A DNA stretch of 12,618 bases from Candidatus Bathycorpusculum fermentans (GCA_009787175.1 WRGM01000136.1:1-12618); one strand, 5' to 3'; shown: positions 1-7,731, counted from the first letter of the stretch. Numbers and translations are program-made. The notes: a model not told the origin generated them from the sequence alone.

Positions 1-72
1 GAGGGTTATGTTGTTAGAGCTGCTGGTGATGTTACTTGTGCTAAAATCGAAGATTACATAAATCGAACCTAA
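1..72 (+). CDS. 3' end of an unrecognised gene (partial)
   Basis: The frame is open from the first base of the window to a TAA at 70-72 and gives 23 residues ending in KIEDYINRT. It looks protein-like, with mixed charged and hydrophobic residues, and a hairpin follows 11 nt after the stop, which is where a 3' end would be expected. Too little is present to name a family. The start lies outside the window. Confidence 0.55.
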   Translation, partial: EGYVVRAAGDVTCAKIEDYINRT

Positions 73-83
73 AAACCAGAGAT

Positions 84-105
84 ACTCACTCCGGAAGGGG
101 TGAGT
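84..105 (+). terminator. 9-bp hairpin with GGAA loop after the first gene
   Basis: ACTCACTCC (84-92) pairs with GGGGTGAGT (97-105) with one T-G wobble, closing a GGAA (GNRA-type) tetraloop. It begins 11 nt after the stop of the partial gene. There is no long T-run behind it, so it may act as an RNA 3'-end or stability structure and not as a strict terminator. Confidence 0.4.
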
Positions 106-391
106 AGTTCATTATATTTCTGCTATGTTGTTAACCTGCAGATGACTTTGCTTTCTTGTTGTACTTCTTAGACTGTAGTTATCTACTGTGATAGTATGTC
201 ACGTATGAATTTGAATTTTTTAGTCTGATGCGTATTGAAAGACTTTTGCCTCAGATACCCTAGGGTGCATCATCAAATCAGCTTTTTAGATTCTTCATCG
301 GCGTTTTGTTAAGGTGCAATGTATTTTATTAAGTATTCTTCAGTTTGCCTTGAAAGCGTGTGTGTGTTTCTGTAGTGTAAAGGTACCGTAA
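106..391. other. Non-coding stretch, nothing recognised
   Basis: Stops are frequent in all frames and I see no tRNA-like arms, no repeats of note and no long ORF. It lies between the hairpin behind the first gene and the promoter of the gene at 424, and looks like ordinary AT-rich intergenic DNA. A small RNA cannot be excluded by eye. Confidence 0.4.
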
Positions 392-399
392 AGTATATG
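392..399 (+). promoter_or_regulatory. TATA box for the gene at 424
   Basis: AGTATATG is centred about 28 nt upstream of the ATG at 424, with an A-rich BRE-like CCGTAAA immediately before it. The archaeal TATA-to-start-site distance is about 25-27 nt, so transcription would begin at or next to the ATG. That fits a leaderless or nearly leaderless mRNA and explains the absence of a Shine-Dalgarno there. Confidence 0.45.
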
Positions 400-423
400 G
401 GATTGGTTTAAGCGATAATTGAT

Positions 424-987
424 ATGCAGCCAAGTGAGAAAAGACTAGAGCAATTAACGGAAGCGGCAAAGAGGACAACGATTGTTCTAAGTAAGGATGA
501 GCGTAATTTTGTTGATTTTATACTTAATGAAGGTAAAGAGTCTGGGCTTAAGCAATTGTTTTCCAAGTTGCTTGATATATATCGTAAAATGATGATTTAT
601 GACTGGCAGTTTCCAGGTGAGTATTATTGTGGGATAAGTCGTGTTGCTCTTGTAAATGTAGAGCTGCTTAGTATCTTAACTCAGAATGTGCCAAAAGAGA
701 ATTTGTTTGATGTTGGTAAAAAAACGGGTGAGGTTTTAAAACTTTCTATAGAGACTACTATTGGTGTTGATTCTTCTAAACAGGAGAATTGGGAGGTAGT
801 ATTTGAGCGGTTATCTGTGCAGGGATTTGGCTATTTTTCCTTAAAAGATAACTATTTGCTTATCCGTTCTCCTTTTCTTACTGAGACTCTGCTTTGGGAA
901 GGCTTGTTAGAGGGTTTATTTGGTGTAAAATTGGAAACTAGAAACTCTGTGTCACCGCTTGTTTTTGAGGTAAAAACTCTTGCTTGA
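424..987 (+). CDS. Putative regulator: ribbon-helix-helix-like N-terminus plus V4R-like C-terminal part
   Basis: This 187-residue protein is not one I can name. Residues 16-57 (RTTIVLSKDERNF followed by two amphipathic helices ending in LLDIYRKM) have the pattern of a ribbon-helix-helix DNA-binding unit: a short beta strand, then two helices. Residues about 70-187 form a mixed alpha/beta region whose end (LLWEGLLEGLFGVKLE...FEVK) recalls the last helix and strand of V4R/Bet3-like sensor domains, but without their cysteines. No signal peptide or membrane segment is seen. It stands alone, with its own TATA box and a following T-run. The ATG at 424 is preferred because of the TATA spacing. A DNA-binding role is inferred from fold resemblance only. 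Confidence 0.7.
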   Translation: MQPSEKRLEQLTEAAKRTTIVLSKDERNFVDFILNEGKESGLKQLFSKLLDIYRKMMIYDWQFPGEYYCGISRVALVNVELLSILTQNVPKENLFDVGKKTGEVLKLSIETTIGVDSSKQENWEVVFERLSVQGFGYFSLKDNYLLIRSPFLTETLLWEGLLEGLFGVKLETRNSVSPLVFEVKTLA

Positions 988-999
988 GGGTGATGAGTA

Positions 1000-1012
1000 T
1001 TTTTTTGTTTTT
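1000..1012 (+). terminator. T-rich terminator
   Basis: Seven Ts, one G and five Ts begin 12 nt after the TGA of the preceding gene. This is the usual archaeal oligo-T termination signal, and no hairpin is needed. Confidence 0.5.
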
Positions 1013-1143
1013 AAATAGTTAAATATTTTGAAACAGGTTTATATGTAAGAAACCTATTTGGGTGCCTCTTAGTGATATACGATGAGGAATTGTATTCATG
1101 TCAGGCGATTGCTTTCATTCAACTTAGCAGTGAAAAACCTACA

Positions 1144-1156
1144 GTAAACATTTTAC
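1144..1156. promoter_or_regulatory. Small palindrome upstream of the histidine operon
   Basis: GTAAA-CAT-TTTAC is a 5-bp inverted repeat about 100 nt upstream of hisG. It could be an operator half-site pair for a local regulator, but a 5-bp palindrome is expected by chance in AT-rich DNA, so this is weak. Confidence 0.15.
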
Positions 1157-1222
1157 CGTTTTGTTATTTAGAATTAGGCATAAATCTCCTCAAACGCATT
1201 TTGTCACTAAACAAAAAATTTT

Positions 1223-1229
1223 CTATATG
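1223..1229 (+). promoter_or_regulatory. Candidate TATA box of the histidine operon
   Basis: CTATATG is centred about 31 nt upstream of the ATG at 1257, which would start transcription around 1252. That would remove most of the Shine-Dalgarno AGGTGA at 1243-1248. A second candidate, TTATTTAG near 1163-1170, would give a leader of about 65 nt that keeps it. The two cannot be separated from sequence alone. Confidence 0.35.
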
Positions 1230-1256
1230 TATTCTAAAATTTAGGTGAAAAAATTT

Positions 1257-2252
1257 ATGGATAAAATAAAATTTGCTATACCAAAAGGATCTCTACAAAA
1301 AGCCACTTCAGACTTTTTTGCAAAATCAGGCTACAGGCTTGGTACCATGGAGCGTACATACCGTCCAACATTTAATGACCCTCAAATAGAAATTAAAGTT
1401 CTCCGACCTCAAGAAATCCCAGTGTTTGTAAGTGAAGGTCTACAGGATATAGGTATTACTGGTGAGGACTGGGTAAAGGAGAATCGTGCAGATGTTGCAA
1501 TTCTCCAAAACCTAGAATATGGAAAAATCCGTTTGGTAATAGCTGTGCCTAAAGATGTTGCCCAAAAAGATATGAACGAATATATGGAGTACATTTGGAG
1601 TCAAGGCAAAAGTTTTCGCATTAGTACAGAGTATCTAAACATTGCTTCAGAATACCTTAAAGTACAACCAAACTATAAGAAACGTTTCGGCAGTCAAGAC
1701 CCCTTACTGGTTACCCCATGGTGGAAAAAAGGTGATAACTCTAAAGCAAAAATTTTCCTCTCCTTTGGCGCAACTGAGGCTAAACCGCCAGAAAACTCGG
1801 ACTGCATCATGGATGTAACCGAAACCGGTACAACCCTTGAGGCAAATAATCTCAAAATAATAGACACGGTCCTATACTCAACAGCTACACTGATTGCTAA
1901 TAAGAAAGCTCTTGAAGATCCTGAGAAGTGTGAAAAAATTTATGATATTGTCGCGCTGCTCAAAGGTGTTGTTGACGGTCAAAAGCGCATACACATATTT
2001 GTTAACGTAAAGAAAGAAAATCTGCAGGCGCTGTTAACAGAACTTCCTGCGCTGAAGAACCCTACTATTTCCCCTCTTGCAGATGACGCATGGGTTAGCG
2101 TAAATACAGTAATTGAAAAAGATAGTCTAATTGAGCTCTTGCCTGCAATACGCAAAATCGCCCAAGGGCTAGTCGTATATGAACCTAGACAGGTATTAGC
2201 GCTAGATGAAATAGCGCGGAGAAAAGAATCCAATGCGACCTCAGATAGTTAA
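1257..2252 (+). CDS. hisG: ATP phosphoribosyltransferase, long form
   Basis: Catalyses the first step of histidine synthesis, ATP + PRPP to phosphoribosyl-ATP, in the cytoplasm. The N-terminal KIKFAIPKGSL and the PRPP loop DVTETGTTLEANNL (190-203, numbered from a GTG at 1245) are clear. The last ~90 residues form the ACT-like regulatory domain of long-form HisG, so no HisZ partner is needed and feedback by histidine is expected. At about 331 residues it is longer than the usual ~280-300; the segment LLVTPWWKKGDNSKAKI before the PRPP loop appears to be an insertion. I prefer the ATG at 1257: AGGTGA at 1243-1248 lies 8 nt before it, and that SD contains the in-frame GTG at 1245. The 3' end overlaps hisD by 20 nt. 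First gene of the operon. Confidence 0.95.
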   Translation: MDKIKFAIPKGSLQKATSDFFAKSGYRLGTMERTYRPTFNDPQIEIKVLRPQEIPVFVSEGLQDIGITGEDWVKENRADVAILQNLEYGKIRLVIAVPKDVAQKDMNEYMEYIWSQGKSFRISTEYLNIASEYLKVQPNYKKRFGSQDPLLVTPWWKKGDNSKAKIFLSFGATEAKPPENSDCIMDVTETGTTLEANNLKIIDTVLYSTATLIANKKALEDPEKCEKIYDIVALLKGVVDGQKRIHIFVNVKKENLQALLTELPALKNPTISPLADDAWVSVNTVIEKDSLIELLPAIRKIAQGLVVYEPRQVLALDEIARRKESNATSDS

Positions 2253-3525
2253 ACAGTGGACAACTCAAACGTTGCCCTCTAACTGGTTTAAGATGCAACA
2301 GACAGATCTAAGCGCTGTCAAGTGTTTAGAAGAAACTGTGAAAAACATAATCAGTCAAGTGCGTCTAAATGGTGATAACGCGCTTATTGAGTTTGCAGAA
2401 AAATTTGACAAAGCAAAACTAACCCTCAATACTCTTAGAGTATCTGCTGAGGAGATCAAGGAAGCTTACAGTAAAGTATCACAGCAGCAAATAGGTGCTT
2501 TGCAGTTCATGAAACAGCGTGTTGAAACTTATCAGAAGCAGCAGTTGCAATCAGAAAATCAAACAGACATTGATGGAGTAGAAATTAAAACAGTTCTTTA
2601 TCCCTTGGAAAGTGTAGGTTGTTATGTTCCAGGCGGTCAGGCTGTTTACCCAAGTACGGTTGTTATGACTGCTGTTCCTGCTCGAGTTGCTGGTGTGAAG
2701 CGTATAGTTGTATGTTCTCCCTCTGATGCTGAGGGTAGGGTGAATGCGTTGGTTCTTGTGGCGTCAGATATTTGTGGTGTATCTGAGGTCTACAAGGTAG
2801 GTGGAGCTCAGGCTATTGCTGCTTTAGCTTATGGTACTCAAACTATAGGTGCTGTTTGTAAAATTGTTGGGCCTGGTAGTAAGTATGTAACTATGGCAAA
2901 GGTTTTGGTTTCTACTGATGTTGCTATTGATATGCCTGCTGGTCCGAGTGAAGTGTTAATTTTAGCTGATGAAACCGCGGATCCTCGGCTGGTAGCGTTT
3001 GATATGGTCTCACAGGCTGAGCATGGAGTGGATAGTGTTGCAGGTTTGATTACTACATCTGAGCAGTTAGCCGGGGCTGTTCAGAAAAATTTGGCAGAAA
3101 TTACTGCTTCAGCTGAGCGGTGTAAAAAAATTTCTGAGTCTCTGAAAAAATATGGATTCATAATTACCTGCAATAGTGTTGATGACATGGTAGAGTTGTC
3201 TAATCAGTTTGCGCCTGAGCATTTGGAAGTTATGACAAAAAACGCTAAAGAACTTTCAAAAAATTTGGTTGCGGGTCTGATTCTTCTTGGCTCTTATAGT
3301 CCTGTGGCTCTTAGCGATTATGCTAGTGGGACTAATCATGTTTTGCCGACAGGAACGTTTGCGCGGTCTTTTTCTGCGTTGAGCGTGTTTGACTTTTCAC
3401 GTCGTGTTAGCATAGTAGAGTGTTCCAAATCAGGGTTAGAGAAAGTTAGGGGCTGTATCAAAGTTCTTACAGATACTGAGAATCTTTTTAATCACTATAA
3501 GGCCGTAGATGCGAGGTTTCAGTAA
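2233..3525 (+). CDS. hisD: Histidinol dehydrogenase
   Basis: Performs the last two steps of the pathway, oxidising L-histidinol to histidine with two NAD+. The protein is 430 residues, the normal family length. The family signature spans about 187-240 (KVGGAQAIAALAYGT, then VGPGSKYV and MPAGPSE). By family knowledge the zinc ligands would be Q261, H264 (SQAEHG), D362 (SDYASGTNH) and H421, and the catalytic pair E329-H330 in FAPEHLE; all are present, so the enzyme should be active. The start lies inside the end of hisG, with GGAG at 2218-2221, a rather long 11 nt upstream. The stop shares its last A with the ATG of hisC. The second half is markedly G/T-rich on the coding strand (62-63% in hand-counted blocks). 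Confidence 0.97.
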   Translation: MRPQIVKQWTTQTLPSNWFKMQQTDLSAVKCLEETVKNIISQVRLNGDNALIEFAEKFDKAKLTLNTLRVSAEEIKEAYSKVSQQQIGALQFMKQRVETYQKQQLQSENQTDIDGVEIKTVLYPLESVGCYVPGGQAVYPSTVVMTAVPARVAGVKRIVVCSPSDAEGRVNALVLVASDICGVSEVYKVGGAQAIAALAYGTQTIGAVCKIVGPGSKYVTMAKVLVSTDVAIDMPAGPSEVLILADETADPRLVAFDMVSQAEHGVDSVAGLITTSEQLAGAVQKNLAEITASAERCKKISESLKKYGFIITCNSVDDMVELSNQFAPEHLEVMTKNAKELSKNLVAGLILLGSYSPVALSDYASGTNHVLPTGTFARSFSALSVFDFSRRVSIVECSKSGLEKVRGCIKVLTDTENLFNHYKAVDARFQ

Positions 3526-4643
3526 TGAGTATGTCTTATCGTAAATGGTTAGAGCAGAGGAAATTGAGTCTGCAAGCATTTGACTGTTACTCGGCAGGTG
3601 TTACTCCTGAAGGGTTAGCTCAGCAGTTAGGTATTGATACCTCTAAGATTGCAAAGTTGAATTTTAATGAGAACCTCTTTGTTGACCGTAGTCGTCAAGC
3701 GCTTCTGCTTAAGGAGGTTGCTGATGAGATAGATTTGCGTCTGTATCCAGAGGATGAAGTGCCAAAGCTAGCCAAAAAATTAGCAGAGTATCTACAGGTT
3801 CCTAAGAACTGCATAGTTATTGGTAATGCAGGCGATGAGCTACTTGATCGTATAATTCGTCTTTTCATTGAAAAAGGTGATGCCGCCATCTCATTTGTAC
3901 CCTCTTTTGTAATCCCCAAACTATGTGTGGCGCGCCAGCAGGGTGAATATGTCACGGTGCCTCTAAAAGACGATTTCCAACTTGATGTACCTAAAATGCT
4001 TGCTGCGTTTTCAGAAAAAACACGGCTGCTCTACTTATGCTCACCTAATAATCCAACTAGTAATCAGATGAAGCCTGAGGATATTGAAACCTTAGTCAAA
4101 GCTTTTCCCGGCCTTGTCATTTTAGATGAGGCTTACAGCGAATTTGCCGACTATACATTTGTTCCCCGCATACGCGAGTTCCCAAACATGATAATCCTTC
4201 GAACATTCTCCAAAGCCTTCGGACTTGCCATGTTACGACTCGGCTACGCAATTGCCAACCCTGAAATTATAGAGCTTTTAACAAAAAAAGCTCCCATACC
4301 TTACCCTGTAAGCGGAGTTACCCTCCAAATGGGCGTCAAAATGTTAGAAAGCATAGACATCATGCAAACAGCCGTTACCGCCTTAAAGCTGGAACGAGAA
4401 AAACTCATAAAGGCTTTAAACCAAATATATGGTATACAAGCGTTCGATTCACAAGCCGACTTTGTGCTAATGAACACAAAATTGCCCGCAGACTTTGTGT
4501 ATGCAGAGCTGCTTAAGCGTGGAGTCCTGCTTAAAAAATGGGGAAAGCTCTTACAGTATGAAAACTGTTTCCGTGTAACTGTTGGCTTACCTGAATTTAA
4601 CGCTAAATTAATTGAATCATTAAAACAGATAAGCGAGGAATGA
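3525..4643 (+). CDS. hisC: Histidinol-phosphate aminotransferase
   Basis: PLP-dependent fold-type I aminotransferase that converts imidazole-acetol phosphate and glutamate to histidinol phosphate. Visible landmarks in the 372-residue protein: NFNEN (46-50) near the substrate site, CSPNNPTSN (172-180) with the cofactor-binding Asn, ILDEAYSEF (199-207) with D201 and Y204, and RTFSKAFGLA (226-235), where K230 is the expected Schiff-base lysine. The start overlaps the hisD stop (TAATG), and GAGGT at 3513-3517 sits 7 nt before the first ATG, favouring it over the ATG at 3531. The gene begins G/T-rich and changes to A/C-rich from about 3900 onward. Confidence 0.95.
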   Translation: MSMSYRKWLEQRKLSLQAFDCYSAGVTPEGLAQQLGIDTSKIAKLNFNENLFVDRSRQALLLKEVADEIDLRLYPEDEVPKLAKKLAEYLQVPKNCIVIGNAGDELLDRIIRLFIEKGDAAISFVPSFVIPKLCVARQQGEYVTVPLKDDFQLDVPKMLAAFSEKTRLLYLCSPNNPTSNQMKPEDIETLVKAFPGLVILDEAYSEFADYTFVPRIREFPNMIILRTFSKAFGLAMLRLGYAIANPEIIELLTKKAPIPYPVSGVTLQMGVKMLESIDIMQTAVTALKLEREKLIKALNQIYGIQAFDSQADFVLMNTKLPADFVYAELLKRGVLLKKWGKLLQYENCFRVTVGLPEFNAKLIESLKQISEE

Positions 4644-4646
4644 ACT

Positions 4647-5222
4647 GTGCGAGTTGAAGAAGTCTATCGTAAAACTAGAGAAACTGAAGTAAAGGTAAAA
4701 GTTAACCTTGACGGCGAAGGTAAAGCCACTATCAATTCTGGCGTACCCTTCCTTGACCACCTACTAACCGGTCTCGCCACACACAGCCTAATAGATATAG
4801 AAGCTAGCGTTAAAGGCGACTTAGTACACCACTGCGTAGAAGACTTAGCCATAGGTTTAGGCGAAGCCCTAAACAAAGCCTTAGGCACTCGCGAGGGCAT
4901 CACACGATTCGGCAGCACAGCTGCCCCCATGGACTGCTCCTTAGCCTTTGTTGCCGTTGACCTAGTTAAGCGTCCCTACTTCAAAATTGACCTTAAATTC
5001 AGAGGTAAAAAAGTAGAAGAAATGCAAACCGAAGACATTAACCACTTCTATGAATCCTTAACCAACTCGCTACAGGCTAACATACACATGTTTATAATGT
5101 ATGGCAGCAATGATCACCATAAAGCAGAGGCTGCAACTAAAGCCTTAGCCTTATCTTTGCGTCAAGCTGCCGCGGTTGATTCGCGTCGTAAGGGTGTGCC
5201 TAGTTCTAAAGGAGCTATTTAA
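4647..5222 (+). CDS. hisB: Imidazoleglycerol-phosphate dehydratase
   Basis: Dehydrates imidazoleglycerol phosphate to imidazole-acetol phosphate. This is the monofunctional ~190-residue form, without the phosphatase domain of enterobacterial HisB. The two manganese-binding signatures are present: HHCVED (61-66) and NDHHKAEA (155-162). FLDHLL (35-40) and H133 in INHFYES are the other conserved metal or active-site positions. It starts with GTG 3 nt after the hisC stop, with GAGG at 4635-4638 spaced 8 nt, so the GTG is well supported. The coding strand is A/C-rich (37% G+T at 4741-4800). The gene ends directly against hisH. Confidence 0.96.
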   Translation: MRVEEVYRKTRETEVKVKVNLDGEGKATINSGVPFLDHLLTGLATHSLIDIEASVKGDLVHHCVEDLAIGLGEALNKALGTREGITRFGSTAAPMDCSLAFVAVDLVKRPYFKIDLKFRGKKVEEMQTEDINHFYESLTNSLQANIHMFIMYGSNDHHKAEAATKALALSLRQAAAVDSRRKGVPSSKGAI

Positions 5223-5828
5223 ATGGTAAAAGCCGTCGTGTTTGACTACGGCGTAGGTAATCTATTAAGTATTAAGTATGCCTTAGAGCGTGTTGGGTTC
5301 CCTGTTTCTATTGGATCTGAGGTGCAGGATTTAGCGGAAGCTGATGCTATAATTCTTCCTGGTGTGGGTAGTTTTACACCTGCGGTGGAAAAACTTGAAT
5401 GCGCTCGAGAGGTCCTCAAGGGTAAAGTGGCTGAAGGTGTGCCGCTGCTCGGTATATGTCTTGGGTTGCAATTGTTTTTTGAAGAGAGCGCGGAGGGTTC
5501 TGGTGTTGGTTTGGCCTTTTTTAAGGGGAAAGTGGTGCGTTTACAGGGTGACTTAAAGATCCCTCATATGGGGTGGAATACCCTTGATATTGTTAAGCCC
5601 TGCGAGCTTTTTGACGACATACCCAATGGTTCTTATGTGTATTTTGTACACTCATTGTATCCTGTGCCAGTTGATGAGAGTATTGTGTGTACTAAAACTT
5701 TTTACGGAGCATCTTTTGCTTCTGGGGTGGTTGATAAGAATGTGTTTGGTCTTCAGTTTCATCCCGAAAAGTCAGGTGATGTGGGCTTGCAGATTTTGCG
5801 AAATTTTGCTAGGGTGGTAAGGAGATAA
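5223..5828 (+). CDS. hisH: Imidazole glycerol phosphate synthase, glutaminase subunit
   Basis: Class I glutamine amidotransferase that supplies ammonia to HisF. The catalytic triad is visible: C79 in GICLGLQLFF, H180 and E182 in GLQFHPEKSGD. The oxyanion-side GVGSF (47-51) is also present. At 201 residues it is family-typical. The ATG follows the hisB TAA with no gap, and AAAGGAG at 5208-5214 inside the end of hisB gives an 8-nt spacing, so translation is probably coupled. Its partner HisF lies one gene further on, separated only by hisA. The coding strand is G/T-rich (67% at 5281-5340), in sharp contrast to hisB just before it. Confidence 0.96.
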   Translation: MVKAVVFDYGVGNLLSIKYALERVGFPVSIGSEVQDLAEADAIILPGVGSFTPAVEKLECAREVLKGKVAEGVPLLGICLGLQLFFEESAEGSGVGLAFFKGKVVRLQGDLKIPHMGWNTLDIVKPCELFDDIPNGSYVYFVHSLYPVPVDESIVCTKTFYGASFASGVVDKNVFGLQFHPEKSGDVGLQILRNFARVVRR

Positions 5829-5833
5829 TGCAG

Positions 5834-6556
5834 ATGCAGTTAATTCCAGCTATAGATTTAATGGATAGTAAAATTGTGCGGCTATCTCAAGGGGAGGCTA
5901 AAAGTGTTAAAGTTTATGAGCAATTTGGTGAACCTGTAGAGGCTGCGCGGCGTTGGTGTGCTGAGGGTGCAGGTAAGCTTCACATTATTGATCTTGATGC
6001 CGCGTTTGGTCAAGGTAATAATCATCATGTTATAGCAGAGATTGCTAAACGGGTTAATCTGCCTATTCAGATTGGTGGGGGTATACATAGTTTTGAGATT
6101 GCTGAGAAACTTTTTACTGCAGGGGTATCTCAAGTTATGTTAGGCTCATTAGCGTTCAAGAACTTCTCGGTTATAACTCGTTTGCAGAATGTTTTTGGTG
6201 ATGAATCTGTTATTGTTGCTCTTGATAATAAAAACGGTCATGTTATGATTGATGGCTGGCGTACAGCTACTAACCTGACTCTACAGGACGCGTTTGATAA
6301 ATTTACCCGATTAGGTGTAAGGCGTTTCTTAGTTACCTCCATTGCCCATGATGGTCTACTAAATGGCCCCGATTTTACCTCTCTTGCTGAGGCTGTCCAG
6401 TATTCAGGCGCTAAAATTTTAGCCGCCGGCGGAATAGGCAGCATAGATGACCTTGTTGGTCTTAAAAAAATTGGTGTAGAGGGTGTTGTTATCGGTAAAG
6501 CTCTTTATGAGAGCCGATTTACATTAGAACAGGCAATTCAAAGGATAGGAGTTTAA
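5834..6556 (+). CDS. hisA: ProFAR isomerase (1-(5-phosphoribosyl)-5-[(5-phosphoribosylamino)methylideneamino]imidazole-4-carboxamide isomerase)
   Basis: TIM-barrel enzyme that performs the Amadori-type isomerisation of ProFAR to PRFAR. The N-terminal catalytic aspartate is in IPAIDLMDSK and the second in VIVALDNKNG. The phosphate-binding loops QIGGGI and AAGGIGS and the terminal GVVIGKALYE are typical. It is a homologue of HisF with the same two-half barrel. Two ATGs compete: 5828, overlapping the hisH stop as TAATG, and 5834. AAGGAG at 5819-5824 is only 3 nt from the first but 9 nt from the second, so I take 5834; using 5828 would add Met-Gln. Followed by hisF after 3 nt. Confidence 0.96.
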   Translation: MQLIPAIDLMDSKIVRLSQGEAKSVKVYEQFGEPVEAARRWCAEGAGKLHIIDLDAAFGQGNNHHVIAEIAKRVNLPIQIGGGIHSFEIAEKLFTAGVSQVMLGSLAFKNFSVITRLQNVFGDESVIVALDNKNGHVMIDGWRTATNLTLQDAFDKFTRLGVRRFLVTSIAHDGLLNGPDFTSLAEAVQYSGAKILAAGGIGSIDDLVGLKKIGVEGVVIGKALYESRFTLEQAIQRIGV

Positions 6557-6559
6557 AAT

Positions 6560-7363
6560 ATGCCTCTTGCAAAACGTATAATTCCCTGTCTAGATGTTGA
6601 CCACGGTAAAGTTGTCAAAGGCGTTAATTTCTTGCAGCTTAAACATGCCGGCGACCCTGTGGAAATGGCAAAACGTTACAGTGATGACCAAGCTGATGAA
6701 CTTGTCTTTCTAGATATAACTGCTTCCCATGAGAAACGCGATATCATGCGACAGTATGTGGAACGCGTAGCTGACGCCATAAATATTCCCTTCACTGTAG
6801 GCGGCGGCATTCGAAATGTCTCTGATGCTAGAAACATTTTATGCAGCGGCGCTGACAAAGTGTCAATTAACACAGCCGCTGTAGAAAAACCCATGTTAAT
6901 AACAGAGCTATCAGACGTTTTTGGGAGACAATGCATAGTTGTTGCCATTGATGTTAAATGCAATCTAACCCCGGCTGAAGGCAAAGTTACCGTTCAAACA
7001 AGCAAGGGACCTGTATGGTTTGAAGTTACCACATATGGAGGCAGAAAAGCCACAGGCATAGACGCAATCGCATGGGCACTACAAGCAGAAAAACTAGGCG
7101 CAGGAGAATTCCTTATAACTTCCATGGACAAAGACGGCACAGAAAGCGGCTTTGATATAGAATTAACATGTGCTATCTCCGAACACGTACATGTCCCCGT
7201 TATCGCAAGCGGCGGCGCAGGCTTACCCCAACACTTCTACGACGTATTAACCACTGGCAAAGCAGACGCTGCATTAGCCGCCTCAGTATTCCACTACAAT
7301 AAATACCCCGTACCCATAATAAAAAATTATTTACACAAAACAGGAGTACCCATAAGACAATGA
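6560..7363 (+). CDS. hisF: Imidazole glycerol phosphate synthase, cyclase subunit
   Basis: TIM-barrel subunit that uses HisH-derived ammonia to split PRFAR into imidazoleglycerol phosphate and AICAR, the latter recycled to purine synthesis. The catalytic aspartates are D12 in IIPCLDVDHGKVVKG and D131 in VVAIDVK. Phosphate loops TVGGGIRN (79-86) and IASGGAG (215-221) and the segment ITSMDKDGTESG (186-197) are all present. The 267-residue length is slightly above the usual ~250, with an extra few residues around 137-152. GGAG at 6548-6551 is 8 nt before the ATG. The stop overlaps the hisI start (ATGA). A/C bias of the coding strand rises toward the 3' end. Confidence 0.97.
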   Translation: MPLAKRIIPCLDVDHGKVVKGVNFLQLKHAGDPVEMAKRYSDDQADELVFLDITASHEKRDIMRQYVERVADAINIPFTVGGGIRNVSDARNILCSGADKVSINTAAVEKPMLITELSDVFGRQCIVVAIDVKCNLTPAEGKVTVQTSKGPVWFEVTTYGGRKATGIDAIAWALQAEKLGAGEFLITSMDKDGTESGFDIELTCAISEHVHVPVIASGGAGLPQHFYDVLTTGKADAALAASVFHYNKYPVPIIKNYLHKTGVPIRQ

Positions 7364-7692
7364 ACCCCCAAGATTTACTCACAAAATTAGACTTCACCAA
7401 AGGCAACGGCCTAATCCCCGTAATAGTCCAAGACAAACACACAAAAACCGTACTAATGCTAGCATACGCAAACAAAGAAGCCCTAGACTTAACCCTAAAA
7501 ACCGGTAAAGCAACATACTGGAGCCGCTCCCGCAACGAAATATGGATAAAAGGCGAAACCAGCGGCCACACACAAAAAATCATCGAAGTCTCAACAGACT
7601 GCGACTACGACACACTCCTCTACATCGTAGAACAAAAAGACAACGCCTGCCACACAGGCTCATACAGCTGCTTCTTCAACAAACTAAAATAA
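7360..7692 (+). CDS. hisI: Phosphoribosyl-AMP cyclohydrolase, stand-alone
   Basis: Opens the adenine ring of phosphoribosyl-AMP to give ProFAR. The 110-residue protein has the metal motifs of the family: D80-C81-D82-Y-D84, where the aspartates are the expected Mg site and C81 a Zn ligand, then C97 in NACHTGSYSC and C104. There is no C-terminal HisE (pyrophosphohydrolase) domain, unlike fused HisIE, and no separate hisE nearby. The ATG overlaps the hisF stop; GGAG at 7343-7346 is 13 nt upstream, long for an SD, so coupling to hisF probably matters. The coding strand is extremely A/C-rich (27% G+T at 7441-7500). Last gene of the operon. Confidence 0.96.
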   Translation: MNPQDLLTKLDFTKGNGLIPVIVQDKHTKTVLMLAYANKEALDLTLKTGKATYWSRSRNEIWIKGETSGHTQKIIEVSTDCDYDTLLYIVEQKDNACHTGSYSCFFNKLK

Positions 7693-7698
7693 CCCATC

Positions 7699-7728
7699 TT
7701 TTTTAGTTAAGCTCTGCCAAGTTTTTTT
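7699..7728 (+). terminator. Double T-run terminator of the histidine operon
   Basis: Two T-runs, six Ts at 7699-7704 and seven Ts at 7722-7728, follow 6 nt behind the hisI TAA. This is the expected archaeal intrinsic termination pattern. Confidence 0.55.
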
Positions 7729-7731
7729 ATT

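Noticed and set aside
73..423. Possible tRNA or CRISPR in the first intergenic stretch
   Set aside because: No T-arm-like GGTTCGAATCC pattern, no cloverleaf arms and no regularly spaced repeats.
5362..5820. Two overlapping-frame ORFs inside hisH
   Set aside because: Out-of-frame shadows of a clear hisH with intact catalytic triad; their composition follows the G/T-rich codon use.
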